From contig NZ_RSAA01000001.1 in NCBI RefSeq assembly GCF_003931915.1, forward strand, positions 124,001 through 188,000: a DNA stretch of 64,000 nt. Reading direction: 5' to 3'. Shown piece by piece: positions 54,004-62,560 of this stretch. The stretch's first letter is position 1, and every line of letters begins with the position of its first letter. The DNA is from Saccharopolyspora rhizosphaerae. Lineage in GTDB: Bacteria; Actinomycetota; Actinomycetes; Mycobacteriales; Pseudonocardiaceae. The notes under the pieces are model-generated. The model did not search any database. It was not told the DNA's origin and saw nothing but the letters and a program-made list of their open reading frames with translations. The position numbers and the translations under genes were made by a program.

Positions 54004-56519
54004 CAGTGCACCTCCTGGGTCTGGGACGCCGGCACCGGCATCGGCAGCGAGACCGGTCCCGGCCGGATCTGGCCGCGCTCCTCGATGAAGCGGATCGTCG
54101 GGTCGGGCGCGTCGGGGGCGTTGACGAAGGAGACGAACCGCGACAGCTTGGCCGGGTCGGCCAGCACCCCTGCCCACTCGTCGGAGTAGTGGTCGACGTG
54201 GCGCTGCATCGCGGCCTCGAGCTCCTCGGCGATGCCCAGCGAGTCCTCCACCAGCACCTCCTTGAGGTGCTCCAGACCGCCGTCGAGCGACTCCACCCAC
54301 GCCGAGGTGCGCTGCAAGCGGTCGGCGGTGCGCACGTAGAACATCAGGAACCGGTCGATGAGCTTGACCAGCTGCTCGTCGTCGAGGTCGGCGGCCAGCA
54401 GTTCGGCGTGCCGCGGGGTGAACCCGCCGTTGCCGCCGACGTAGAGGTTCCAGCCCTTGTCGGTGGCGATCACGCCGAAGTCCTTGCCGCGCGCCTCGGC
54501 GCACTCGCGGGCGCACCCCGACACCGCCGACTTGAGCTTGTGCGGCGAGCGCAGGCCCCGGTAGCGCAGCTCCAGCCGGATGGCCATGCTCACCGAGTCC
54601 TGCACCCCGTAGCGGCACCAGTCGTTGCCCACGCAGGACTTGACCGTGCGCAGCGCCTTGCCGTAGGCGTGCCCGGACTCGAAGCCGGCCTCCACCAGTT
54701 TCTTCCAGACCTGCGGGAGCTGTTCAACGCGCGCGCCGAAGAGGTCGATGCGCTGCCCGCCGGTGATCTTGGTGTAGAGCCCGAACTCCTTGGCCACCTC
54801 GCCGAGCACGATGAGCTTCTCCGGCGTGATCTCTCCGCCGGGAACCCGGGGCACCACCGAGTACGTGCCGTTGCGCTGCAGGTTGGCCAGGAACCGGTCG
54901 TTGGTGTCCTGCAACGCCGCCTGCTCTCCCTCGAGGATGTGGCCGTTGCCGAGGCTCGCGAGGATCGAGGCCACCGCCGGTTTGCAGAGGTCGCAGCCGC
55001 GGCCGGTCCCGTGCTTGGCGATCAGCTCCGAGAACGAGCCGACACCGGTGGCCTGCACGATCTCGAACAGCTCGGCACGCGACTGGGTGAAGTGCTCGCA
55101 CAGCGCCTGGGAGGTCTCCACCCCGCACTCGCCCAGCAGCGTCGTGATCATCGGCACGCACGAACCGCAGCTGGTGCCGGCCTTGGTGCAGGACTTCACG
55201 CCCGCGACGGCGTCGAGGCCGTGCTCGGCGATCGCATCGGTGATCTGTCCCTTGGAGACGTTGTTGCACGAGCACACCACCGCGTCGTCGGGCAGCGCGG
55301 CCGAGTCCACACCGGACCCGGCGGGCAGCAGCAACTGCTCCGGCGGAGCGGGCAGCTCGCGGTCGACCAGTGGCCGCAGCACGCCGTAGGCGCTCGCATC
55401 GCCGACCAGGACCCCGCCCAGCAGCACCCGCGCGTCGTCGGAGAGCACGAGCTTGGCGTAGGTGCCCGCCGCGTTGTTGGCGTAGACGACCTCCAGCGCG
55501 CCCTCTGTCGTGGCGTGGGCGTCACCGAAGCTGGCCACGTCGACGCCGAGCAGCTTGAGCTTCGTCGACAGGTCGGCACCGGGGAAGGTGCCCTCGCCCT
55601 GCTCCAGCAGCTGCTCGGCGACCCCCTCGGCCATGGCGTAACCGGGCGCCACCAGCCCGTAGCAGCGACCCTCGACCGCCGCGCACTCGCCGATGGCCCA
55701 CACGCCCGCCACACCGGTGCGGCACGCCTCGTCGACCAGGAAACCGCCCCGCTCACCGCGCGCCAGACCGGCCACCTCGGCGAGCTCGTCGCGCGGGCGC
55801 ACCCCGGCGGAGAACACGACCAGGTCGGTGTCGATGACGGTGTCGTCGGCCAGCGTCACGCCCGTGACGTGCTCCTCGCCGTCGACCGACCGGGTCGCCG
55901 CTCCGGTGTGGACGGTCAGCCCCAGCTGCTCGACCAGGCCGCGCAGCACCGCGCCGCCGCCCTCGTCGACCTGCAGCGGCATCAGCCGCGGCGCCATCTC
56001 CACCACGTGCGGGCGCATGCCCAGCAGCCGCAGCGCGTTCGCCGCTTCCAAGCCCAGCAGACCACCGCCGATGACCACGCCCTGCCGCCCTTCGGTGGCG
56101 GCCTCGCGGATCGCGTCGAGGTCCTCGATGGTGCGGTAGACGAAGGTGCCGGGCAGCTGGCGACCGGGCACCGGCGGCACGAACGGCTTCGAGCCCGTGG
56201 CCAGCACCAGCGCGTCGTAGCTCAGCGACTCGCCGCCGGCCAGCGCCACCGTGCGGGCGGCGGTGTCCACACCGGTCACCGCCGCGCCCAGCCGCAGCTC
56301 GACCACCGGGTCGTCGAGGAGGTCCTGACCGGTCAGGCCGAGGTCCTCGGCGGTCTTGCCGTCCAAGTAGGACGACAACCCCACCCGGTCGTAGGCCGCG
56401 CGCGGTTCTTCACCGAGGACGACGATCCGCCAGGTACCGAACTCATCGCGTTCGCGCAGTACCTCGACGAGCCGGTGGCCGACCATCCCGTGGCCGACGA
56501 CGACGAGCGTGCGGGTCAT
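54003..56519 (-). CDS. nirB: Assimilatory NAD(P)H nitrite reductase large subunit
   Basis: An 838-residue enzyme. Residues 1-400 form the FAD/NAD module (LVVVGHGMVGHRLVEVL, VVIGGGLLGLEAANAL). A BFD-like [2Fe-2S] domain follows (VVCSCNNVSKGQI, CTKAGTSCGSCVP). The C-terminal part is the sirohaem/[4Fe-4S] reductase, with cluster cysteines in SCVGNDWCRYG and SGCARECAEARG. It reduces nitrite to ammonium with six electrons. ATG 56519 overlaps the preceding stop (ATGA). Confidence 0.95.
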   Translation of the reverse strand: MTRTLVVVGHGMVGHRLVEVLRERDEFGTWRIVVLGEEPRAAYDRVGLSSYLDGKTAEDLGLTGQDLLDDPVVELRLGAAVTGVDTAARTVALAGGESLSYDALVLATGSKPFVPPVPGRQLPGTFVYRTIEDLDAIREAATEGRQGVVIGGGLLGLEAANALRLLGMRPHVVEMAPRLMPLQVDEGGGAVLRGLVEQLGLTVHTGAATRSVDGEEHVTGVTLADDTVIDTDLVVFSAGVRPRDELAEVAGLARGERGGFLVDEACRTGVAGVWAIGECAAVEGRCYGLVAPGYAMAEGVAEQLLEQGEGTFPGADLSTKLKLLGVDVASFGDAHATTEGALEVVYANNAAGTYAKLVLSDDARVLLGGVLVGDASAYGVLRPLVDRELPAPPEQLLLPAGSGVDSAALPDDAVVCSCNNVSKGQITDAIAEHGLDAVAGVKSCTKAGTSCGSCVPMITTLLGECGVETSQALCEHFTQSRAELFEIVQATGVGSFSELIAKHGTGRGCDLCKPAVASILASLGNGHILEGEQAALQDTNDRFLANLQRNGTYSVVPRVPGGEITPEKLIVLGEVAKEFGLYTKITGGQRIDLFGARVEQLPQVWKKLVEAGFESGHAYGKALRTVKSCVGNDWCRYGVQDSVSMAIRLELRYRGLRSPHKLKSAVSGCARECAEARGKDFGVIATDKGWNLYVGGNGGFTPRHAELLAADLDDEQLVKLIDRFLMFYVRTADRLQRTSAWVESLDGGLEHLKEVLVEDSLGIAEELEAAMQRHVDHYSDEWAGVLADPAKLSRFVSFVNAPDAPDPTIRFIEERGQIRPGPVSLPMPVPASQTQEVH

Positions 56520-57931
56520 GCCGCGCCCTCCTTCTCTGGTTCGATGCGGTCCGCCAACGCACTGCACAACCGGCCGACGTCGTCGGCGCAGCCACCGCAG
56601 CCGGTGGTGGCCCGCGTTGCCCTGGCCAGTTCGGCGACCGAGCGGGCGCCGCCGTGCCAGGCGTGGATCAGGGACTTCCGGGTGACGGTGTTGCAGCGGC
56701 ACAGCACCGCGTCCTCCGGCGGCTCCACCGGCGCGCCCGGCACCGCCGCCGGGGTGCCCAGCAGCACCGACAGCCGGTCGGCGGGCATCGGCAGGTCGCG
56801 GTCGTGCAGCTGGCTGACGGTGGCGATCGCGGCCGGGAACCCCAGCAGCACCGCGCCGCTGATCCGCCCGGCGTGCAGCGCGAGCTTGGCGTAGCGGGAC
56901 CGCGCCGGGTCCGAGAGCGTGACGATCTCGGCGTCACCGGCGAACGAGTCCCGCACCGAACCGATCGACACCAGGTCGACCTCCCGCGCCCGCAGCCGCG
57001 CCACCACGCGGGTGCCCGGGTAGTCCGCGCCGCTGCCGGTCAGCTGCGCGGCCAGCGCGTCGGCCTGCTCCCACGCCGAGGCCGCCGAACCCGGTGTGGC
57101 GCCCCGGTGTTCGGCGCAGTCACCGATGGCGTGGACGTGCGGGTCGCTGGTGCGCAGCCGGTCGTCGACGACGACACCGCGGTTGACCGACACCCCGGCG
57201 CGCTGCGCCACGGTCACCTCCGGCCACACACCGGTGCAGGCCACCACGAGTTCGGCGGGCACCTCCGCACCGTCACCGAGCCGCAGCGTCCCCGGGCGGT
57301 AGGAGGTGGCCTTCACCCCGAGCCGGACGTCCACGCCGAGCTCGGTCAACCGCTCGGCCAGCATCCGGCCGCCGACCTCGTCGACCTGGCGCTCCACGAG
57401 GTGCTCCTCGCGGTGCACCAGCACCACCCGGTGCCCGCGCGCCAACAACGCGCGCGCCACCTCCACACCGAGCAGCCCGCCGCCGAGCACCGCCACCGGA
57501 CCGGTGGCGGCGGTGACGCGGGCGCAGTCGGCGAGCGTGCGCAGCGCGGTGAACCGCTCGGAGTCCAGACCCACGACCTCGGGGACCAGCGGCCGCGCAC
57601 CGGTGGCCAGCACGAGCACGTCGTAACCGAACTCGCGGCCGTCCTCGGTGCGCACCGCGCGCCGGGCGCGGTCGATGCCGGTCACCGCGCACCCCTGGTG
57701 CACCTCGGCGTCCAGGGCCGGCAACGACACCGCGGACGGCGGCAGCGACCCGTCGAGCACCGAACCCAGCAGGACCCGGTTGTAGGCCGGGTGCGCCTCG
57801 GCTCCGAGCACGGTGATCGGCCCGTCGTGGCCTCGGGTGCGCAGCCGCTCGACGAACCGGTGCGCGGCCGGGCCGGCTCCCACCACGACCACGCGCCCCG
57901 CGAGGCGGTTGAGGGGGAGGGCGGTGCTCAT
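56516..57931 (-). CDS. FAD-dependent reductase with BFD-like [2Fe-2S] domain, nitrate reductase electron-transfer subunit
   Basis: A 471-residue flavoprotein. The FAD site is VVVVGAGPAAHRFVERLRTR, the NAD(P) site VAVLGGGLLGVEVARALLAR, and the C-terminus has the cluster motifs DAVLCRCNTVTRKS and ATTGCGGCADD. It resembles the first half of NirB. Located between nasA and nirB with four-base overlaps on both sides, it most likely passes electrons from NAD(P)H to NasA, like NasB-type subunits. Confidence 0.85.
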   Translation of the reverse strand: MSTALPLNRLAGRVVVVGAGPAAHRFVERLRTRGHDGPITVLGAEAHPAYNRVLLGSVLDGSLPPSAVSLPALDAEVHQGCAVTGIDRARRAVRTEDGREFGYDVLVLATGARPLVPEVVGLDSERFTALRTLADCARVTAATGPVAVLGGGLLGVEVARALLARGHRVVLVHREEHLVERQVDEVGGRMLAERLTELGVDVRLGVKATSYRPGTLRLGDGAEVPAELVVACTGVWPEVTVAQRAGVSVNRGVVVDDRLRTSDPHVHAIGDCAEHRGATPGSAASAWEQADALAAQLTGSGADYPGTRVVARLRAREVDLVSIGSVRDSFAGDAEIVTLSDPARSRYAKLALHAGRISGAVLLGFPAAIATVSQLHDRDLPMPADRLSVLLGTPAAVPGAPVEPPEDAVLCRCNTVTRKSLIHAWHGGARSVAELARATRATTGCGGCADDVGRLCSALADRIEPEKEGAA

Positions 57932-60003
57932 GACGCCACCGCCGTCCGGTGGGGCTCGATGCGCACCGCGCTGACCTTGAACTCCGGCATCCGGCTGCGC
58001 GGGTCCAGCGCGTCCCCGGTGAGCAGGTTCGCCCGCCCCTCGCCCGGGAAGTGGAACGGCAGGAAGACCGTGTCGGTGCGCATGGTCGGCACGAGCCGGA
58101 CCTCGGCGATCGTGCTGCCGCGCGCCGAGGTGATCCGCGCCGGCGCCCCGTCGGTGAGACCGGCGCGGGCGGCGGTGTCGGGGTGGACCTCCACGAACGC
58201 CCCGGGACTGGCCTCGTTGAGCTCCGCGACCCGGCGGGTCTGCGCCCCGGACTGGTACTGGGCCAGCACCCGCCCGGTGGTGGCGGTCAGCGGGAACACC
58301 TCGTCCGGCACGTCACCGGCCTCGCGGTGCTCGACCGGCGCGAACCGCGCGCGGCCGTCGGGGTGGGCGAAACCGTCCAGGAACAGCCGCGGGGTGCCGG
58401 GGTGGTGACCGTTCGGGCACGGCCAATGCAGCGCCTCGCCGGCGTCCAAGCGCTCGTAGCTGATGCCCGAGTAGTCGGCCCTGCCACCGGCCGAGGCCCG
58501 GCGCAGCTCCTCGAAGACCTCGCGCGGCCGGGTGGGGTAGCGCTCACCCGGCTCGCCCAGCCGCGTGGCGATGCCGTGCAGCACCTCCAAGTCGCTGCGC
58601 GCGTCTCCCGGAGGCGCCTGCAACCGGCGGCGCCGCAGGACGCGGCCCTCGAGGTTGGTCATGGTGCCCTCCTCCTCGGCCCACTGGGTCACCGGCAGCA
58701 CCACGTCGGCCAGCTCGGTGGTCTCCGACGGCACGAAGTCGGCCACCACCAGCAGGTCCAGGGACCGCAACCGCCGCACGACGTGCTCGGCGTGCGGGGC
58801 CGAGACCGCCGGGTTGGAGCCGAACACCAGCAAAGCGCCGGGGCCGTCCTCGGTGCCCAGCGCGTCGAGCAGCTCGTAGGCCGAGCGGCCCGGGCCGGGC
58901 AGCACCTCCGGCAGCACGCCCCAGACCTCGGCGACGTGCTCGCGGGCGGTCTGGTCGGTGATCGTCCGGTAGCCGGGCAGCTGGTCGGCCTTCTGCCCGT
59001 GCTCCCGGCCGCCTTGGCCGTTGCCCTGCCCGGTCAAGCAGCCGTAGCCGCGACCCGGCCGGCCCGGAAGCCCCAGTGCCAGTGCGAGGTTGATGAACCC
59101 GGAGACGGTGTCGACGCCCTTGCTGTGCTGCTCGGCGCCCCGGCCCGTGAGCACGTAGGCGCTGGTGGCCTCGGCGAGCATCCGCACCGCCTGGCGCTGC
59201 TCGGCGACCGCGACACCGGTGACCCGCTCGACCCGCTCCGGCCACCAGGACATCGCTCGCTGCCACGCGGCCTCGAAGCCCTCGGTGCGTTCGCGGACGT
59301 AGCCGGCGTCGGTGTGGCCGTCGACCACCGCGATGTGCAGCAACCCCAACGCCAGCGCCAGGTCGGTGCCCGGCAGCGGTCGCAGGTGCAGCGCCGCCTG
59401 CTCGGCGGTGGCCGTTCCGCGCGGGTCGATGACGACCAGCTGCGCCGAACGCAGGTGCTGCATCAGCGGCGGCATCGTCTCCGCCGGGTTCGCCCCCGCC
59501 AGCAGCACCACATCGGCACCCGCGAGGTCGGTCACCGGGAACGGCAGACCCCGGTCCAGCCCGAACGCGGCGGTGCCCGCCGCGGCCGCCGAGGACATGC
59601 AGAAACGCCCGTTGTAGTCGATCTGGCTCGTCCGCAACGCCAGCCGCGCGAACTTGCCCAGCAGGTAGGCCTTCTCGTTGGTCAGCCCACCGCCCCCGAA
59701 CACCCCGATCGCGTCCGGCCCGCGTTCGGCGCGGAGGCGGTCGAGGCCGGTGGCGACGGTGTCGAGCGCGGTGTCCCAGGAGACCGGGACGAGCTCGCCG
59801 TCGCGGCGCAGCTGCGGGTGGCGCAGCCGGTCCGGAACGCCCAACAAGGACGGTGCGGTCCAGCCCTTCTGGCACAGCCCGCCCTGGTTGACCGGGAAGT
59901 CCGCGGGTCGCACCGACACCCCGTCCCGCTCGCGCGTGAGCCGGGTGCCGCACTGCAGGGCGCAGTAGGGGCAGTGGGTGGCCACGGTCCGCGGATCAGG
60001 CAC
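57928..60003 (-). CDS. nasA: Assimilatory nitrate reductase catalytic subunit (molybdopterin enzyme)
   Basis: A 691-residue molybdo-bis-MGD enzyme. The N-terminal [4Fe-4S] site uses Cys11, 14, 18 and 44 (THCPYCALQCG, GGLCQKGW). Further family features are SSAAAAGTAAFGLDRGLPF, YVLTGRGAEQHSKGVDT, GQGNGQGGREHGQ and QWAEEEGTMTNLEGRV. It reduces nitrate to nitrite in the cytoplasm; there is no Tat signal. The start overlaps narK by eight bases. It is shorter than NasA proteins with a fused C-terminal [2Fe-2S] domain; here that domain is on the next gene. Confidence 0.92.
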   Translation of the reverse strand: MPDPRTVATHCPYCALQCGTRLTRERDGVSVRPADFPVNQGGLCQKGWTAPSLLGVPDRLRHPQLRRDGELVPVSWDTALDTVATGLDRLRAERGPDAIGVFGGGGLTNEKAYLLGKFARLALRTSQIDYNGRFCMSSAAAAGTAAFGLDRGLPFPVTDLAGADVVLLAGANPAETMPPLMQHLRSAQLVVIDPRGTATAEQAALHLRPLPGTDLALALGLLHIAVVDGHTDAGYVRERTEGFEAAWQRAMSWWPERVERVTGVAVAEQRQAVRMLAEATSAYVLTGRGAEQHSKGVDTVSGFINLALALGLPGRPGRGYGCLTGQGNGQGGREHGQKADQLPGYRTITDQTAREHVAEVWGVLPEVLPGPGRSAYELLDALGTEDGPGALLVFGSNPAVSAPHAEHVVRRLRSLDLLVVADFVPSETTELADVVLPVTQWAEEEGTMTNLEGRVLRRRRLQAPPGDARSDLEVLHGIATRLGEPGERYPTRPREVFEELRRASAGGRADYSGISYERLDAGEALHWPCPNGHHPGTPRLFLDGFAHPDGRARFAPVEHREAGDVPDEVFPLTATTGRVLAQYQSGAQTRRVAELNEASPGAFVEVHPDTAARAGLTDGAPARITSARGSTIAEVRLVPTMRTDTVFLPFHFPGEGRANLLTGDALDPRSRMPEFKVSAVRIEPHRTAVAS

Positions 60004-61390
60004 GGCCGGCCTCCGCGGTCCGCTCCTCCAGCGGCGCAGCCGGAGCCGGGCTCGGCTTGAGCGGTCCCCGCAGGTACACCGAGTAGGTCACCAGCACGCA
60101 CACCAGGTAGTAGGCGAGGAACACCACCAGGGCCGCGTCACCGCTGGCGGCCGCGCCGCCGTAGGAGGAGCGGAACGCCAGGTTGATGCCCACGCCGCCC
60201 AGCGCGCCGATCGCGCCGGAGATGCCGATGACCGCGCCGGACAGGCGCCGCGCCTTGGCGAAGGCCGCGATCGCCTCACCACCGGAGGTGACCTCCACCT
60301 CGGCCTCCTCGGCGTGGACCGCGGGGATCATCTTGTAGGTCGAGCCGTTGCCCAAGCCGGTCAGCAGGAACAGCGCGATGAACGCCGTCACGTACAGCCC
60401 GAACGAGCCCTGCGCGGAGGCCACCAGCAGCACCGCGACCCCTGCGGCCATCAGGGCGAAGTTCCACAGCGTCACCCGCGCTCCGCCGGCCCGGTCGGCC
60501 AGCCAGCCGCCCAGCGGCCGGGACAGCGATCCCACCAGCGGGCCGAGGAAGGTCCAGCTCGCCGCCTGCAGCGGGGTGAAGTCGAACTCGGTCTGCAGCA
60601 CCAGCCCGAAGGCGAAGCTGTAGCCGATGAACGAGCCGAAGGTGCCGACGTAGAGCAGCGAGATCCACCAGGTGTGCTTGCTGCCGCAGGCCTCCAGCAA
60701 CGCGCCCGGCTTGGCCTTGATGGCGTCGACGTTGTCCATGAACAGCGCCGCGCACACCGCGGAGACGGCGACCAGCGGCAGGTAGATCGCCGCCACGTAG
60801 GACGGGTGTGTGCCGCCGGCGAAGGCGATCACCAGCAGGCCCACCACCTGGATGGTGGCCACGCCGATGTTGCCGCCACCGGCGTTGAGCCCCAGCGCCC
60901 AGCCCTGCAGCCGCTGCGGGAAGAAGATCGTGATGTTGGTCATCGAGGAGGCGAAGTTGCCGCCGCCGAGACCCGCCGTGGCACCGATGAGCAGGAACAC
61001 CCACAGCGGTGTGCCCGGCTGCTGCACGAAGTGGAACGCCAGGCCGGTGGGCACCAGCAGCACCACAGCGCTGAAGATCGTCCAGTTGCGCCCGCCGAAG
61101 CGGGTCACCGCCGCGGCGTAGGGCAGCCGCAGCACCGCGCCGACCAGGTTCGGAACGACCACCAGCAGGAACTTCTCGGAGGCGGTGAAGGGCAGTCCGA
61201 TGTCCGGACCTGTGAACAGCACCAGGACCGACCAGATGCTCCACACGGAGAAACCGATGTGCTCGGAGAGGATCGAGAAGATCAGGTTCCGGCGCGCGAC
61301 GTGCTTGCCGGTCGACTCCCACAGGGCTTCGTCCTCGGGGTCCCACCCCTCGATCCAGCGGCCTCTCGCGGCCGGTGCGCTCGTGCTCAA
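59996..61390 (-). CDS. narK: Nitrate/nitrite transporter, NNP family
   Basis: A 464-residue MFS transporter with 12 membrane segments. The nitrate signatures are GGGNFASSMTNITIFFPQ and GLGNGSTYKMIPAVH, and the lead WDPEDEALWESTGKHVARRN is typical. It imports nitrate for the downstream reductases. The start is TTG 61390, supported by AAGGAG 6 bases upstream and by the conserved N-terminus. It is the first gene of the seven-gene operon and is divergent from the sirtuin gene. Confidence 0.92.
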   Translation of the reverse strand: MSTSAPAARGRWIEGWDPEDEALWESTGKHVARRNLIFSILSEHIGFSVWSIWSVLVLFTGPDIGLPFTASEKFLLVVVPNLVGAVLRLPYAAAVTRFGGRNWTIFSAVVLLVPTGLAFHFVQQPGTPLWVFLLIGATAGLGGGNFASSMTNITIFFPQRLQGWALGLNAGGGNIGVATIQVVGLLVIAFAGGTHPSYVAAIYLPLVAVSAVCAALFMDNVDAIKAKPGALLEACGSKHTWWISLLYVGTFGSFIGYSFAFGLVLQTEFDFTPLQAASWTFLGPLVGSLSRPLGGWLADRAGGARVTLWNFALMAAGVAVLLVASAQGSFGLYVTAFIALFLLTGLGNGSTYKMIPAVHAEEAEVEVTSGGEAIAAFAKARRLSGAVIGISGAIGALGGVGINLAFRSSYGGAAASGDAALVVFLAYYLVCVLVTYSVYLRGPLKPSPAPAAPLEERTAEAGRA

Positions 61391-61433
61391 CGCGGCTCCT
61401 TCCCACGGGTTGCCCCGAAGGTAGGAACCCCCT

Positions 61434-61460
61434 GTTTCCCTCGTGCTCGCCTCGAGTTAC
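61434..61460 (-). promoter_or_regulatory. Candidate GlnR box upstream of the nitrate operon
   Basis: On the minus strand GTAAC-n6-CGAGC-n6-GAAAC matches the spacing of actinobacterial GlnR boxes, with good first and third elements and a poor middle one. It lies 44-70 bases upstream of the narK start. GlnR control of nitrate genes is known in Streptomyces; here it is predicted. Confidence 0.45.
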
Positions 61461-61577
61461 CGCGAAGCAAAACGGGCTTCACATGATCGGCGCGCGGCCG
61501 GTCAGGACCGCCGTGACCAGCGGCACACGCGGGCCCCGGTGTGCCGCCGACCACCGGTTCCGTGGCACCGTGGAGGT

Positions 61578-62420
61578 GTGACGCAACGAGGTTCGGGTCC
61601 CGACGACAGCGCCGACCGGCAGCGCGCCCGCCACCTGTTCGGCGCCGCCCGGCGCATCACCGCGCTGACCGGAGCGGGCGTCTCCACCGCCTCCGGCATC
61701 CCCGACTTCCGGGGCCCCAACGGGGTCTGGACCCGCGATCCGCGCGCGGCCCGGCTCAGCGACATCGACAGCTACCTCGCCGACGAGGACGTCCGCGTGC
61801 ACGCCTGGCGCGCCCGCGCCGAGAACCCCGCGTGGCACGCCGAACCCAACGCCGCGCACCAGGCCTTCGTCGACCTCGACGCCGCGGGCCGGCTGGGTGC
61901 GGTGCTGACCCAGAACATCGACGAGCTGCACCAGCGGGCGGGCCTCGCGCGCGACCGCGTGCTGGAGCTGCACGGCACGATGCGCCGCACGGTGTGCGTG
62001 CACTGCGGTGGCACCGGCGCCATGACCGACGCCTTGCGGCGCGTCGCCGAGGGCGAGCAGGACCCGGATTGCCGGGCGTGCGGCGGGATCCTCAAGTCCG
62101 CGACGGTGTACTTCGGCCAGGCGCTGGACCCCGACGTGCTGCGCGAGGCCCGGCGCGCGTCGCTGGACTGCGACCTGTTCCTGGCGGCGGGCACCTCGCT
62201 GACGGTCCACCCCGCGGCGGCGTTCGTGGAGCTGGCGGCGAAGGCCGGCGCGAAGCTGGTCATCTGCAACGCCGAGCCCACGCCCTACGACGAGATCGCC
62301 GACGCGGTCCTGCGCGGCCCCCTGGACGAGGTGCTGCCCGACCTGGCCCGCGCCCCGGTGGTCGAGCTGGGTGAACGGCTGCGGACGTGGGGAGATCCCA
62401 GCACCTGGGATCACATGTGA
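61578..62420 (+). CDS. Sirtuin-type NAD-dependent protein deacylase
   Basis: A 280-residue sirtuin. The NAD site is ITALTGAGVSTASGIPDFRG, then LTQNIDELHQRAG, the catalytic histidine in VLELHGTMRR, a zinc site with CVHCGG and CRACGG, and AAGTSLTVHPAA. The lack of an R-x-x-Y pair suggests a deacetylase, not a desuccinylase. GTG 61578 is the best start in frame, though GGAGG is only one base ahead, so initiation may be weak or lie elsewhere. It is divergent from narK. Confidence 0.88.
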   Translation: MTQRGSGPDDSADRQRARHLFGAARRITALTGAGVSTASGIPDFRGPNGVWTRDPRAARLSDIDSYLADEDVRVHAWRARAENPAWHAEPNAAHQAFVDLDAAGRLGAVLTQNIDELHQRAGLARDRVLELHGTMRRTVCVHCGGTGAMTDALRRVAEGEQDPDCRACGGILKSATVYFGQALDPDVLREARRASLDCDLFLAAGTSLTVHPAAAFVELAAKAGAKLVICNAEPTPYDEIADAVLRGPLDEVLPDLARAPVVELGERLRTWGDPSTWDHM

Positions 62421-62505
62421 CACGTGTGGTTGATGTTGCAAACGATACGTCCGATTCGCGTGGTGCGTCCGGGACGGTGATGTCACACTCCGGCTGATCA
62501 TGACT

Positions 62506-62535
62506 CCGTTCGGATTAAAGACCGACTCCGAACGG
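62506..62535 (+). promoter_or_regulatory. Hairpin in the NlpC/P60 leader
   Basis: CCGTTCGGA and TCCGAACGG form a perfect 9-base stem with a 12-base loop ending 25 bases before the TTG start. It could shape translation or mark a processed leader. I do not see the conserved blocks of a c-di-AMP riboswitch. Confidence 0.4.
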
Positions 62536-62560
62536 GTGCATCCGCTGGAGGTGACGGGCG

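Noticed and set aside
54006-56894. 962-codon plus-strand open frame
   Set aside because: Antisense to nirB; no recognisable protein features.
62421-62560. c-di-AMP (ydaO) riboswitch before the NlpC/P60 gene
   Set aside because: Expected from the gene family, but the leader is short and I could not find the conserved blocks; only a simple hairpin is present.
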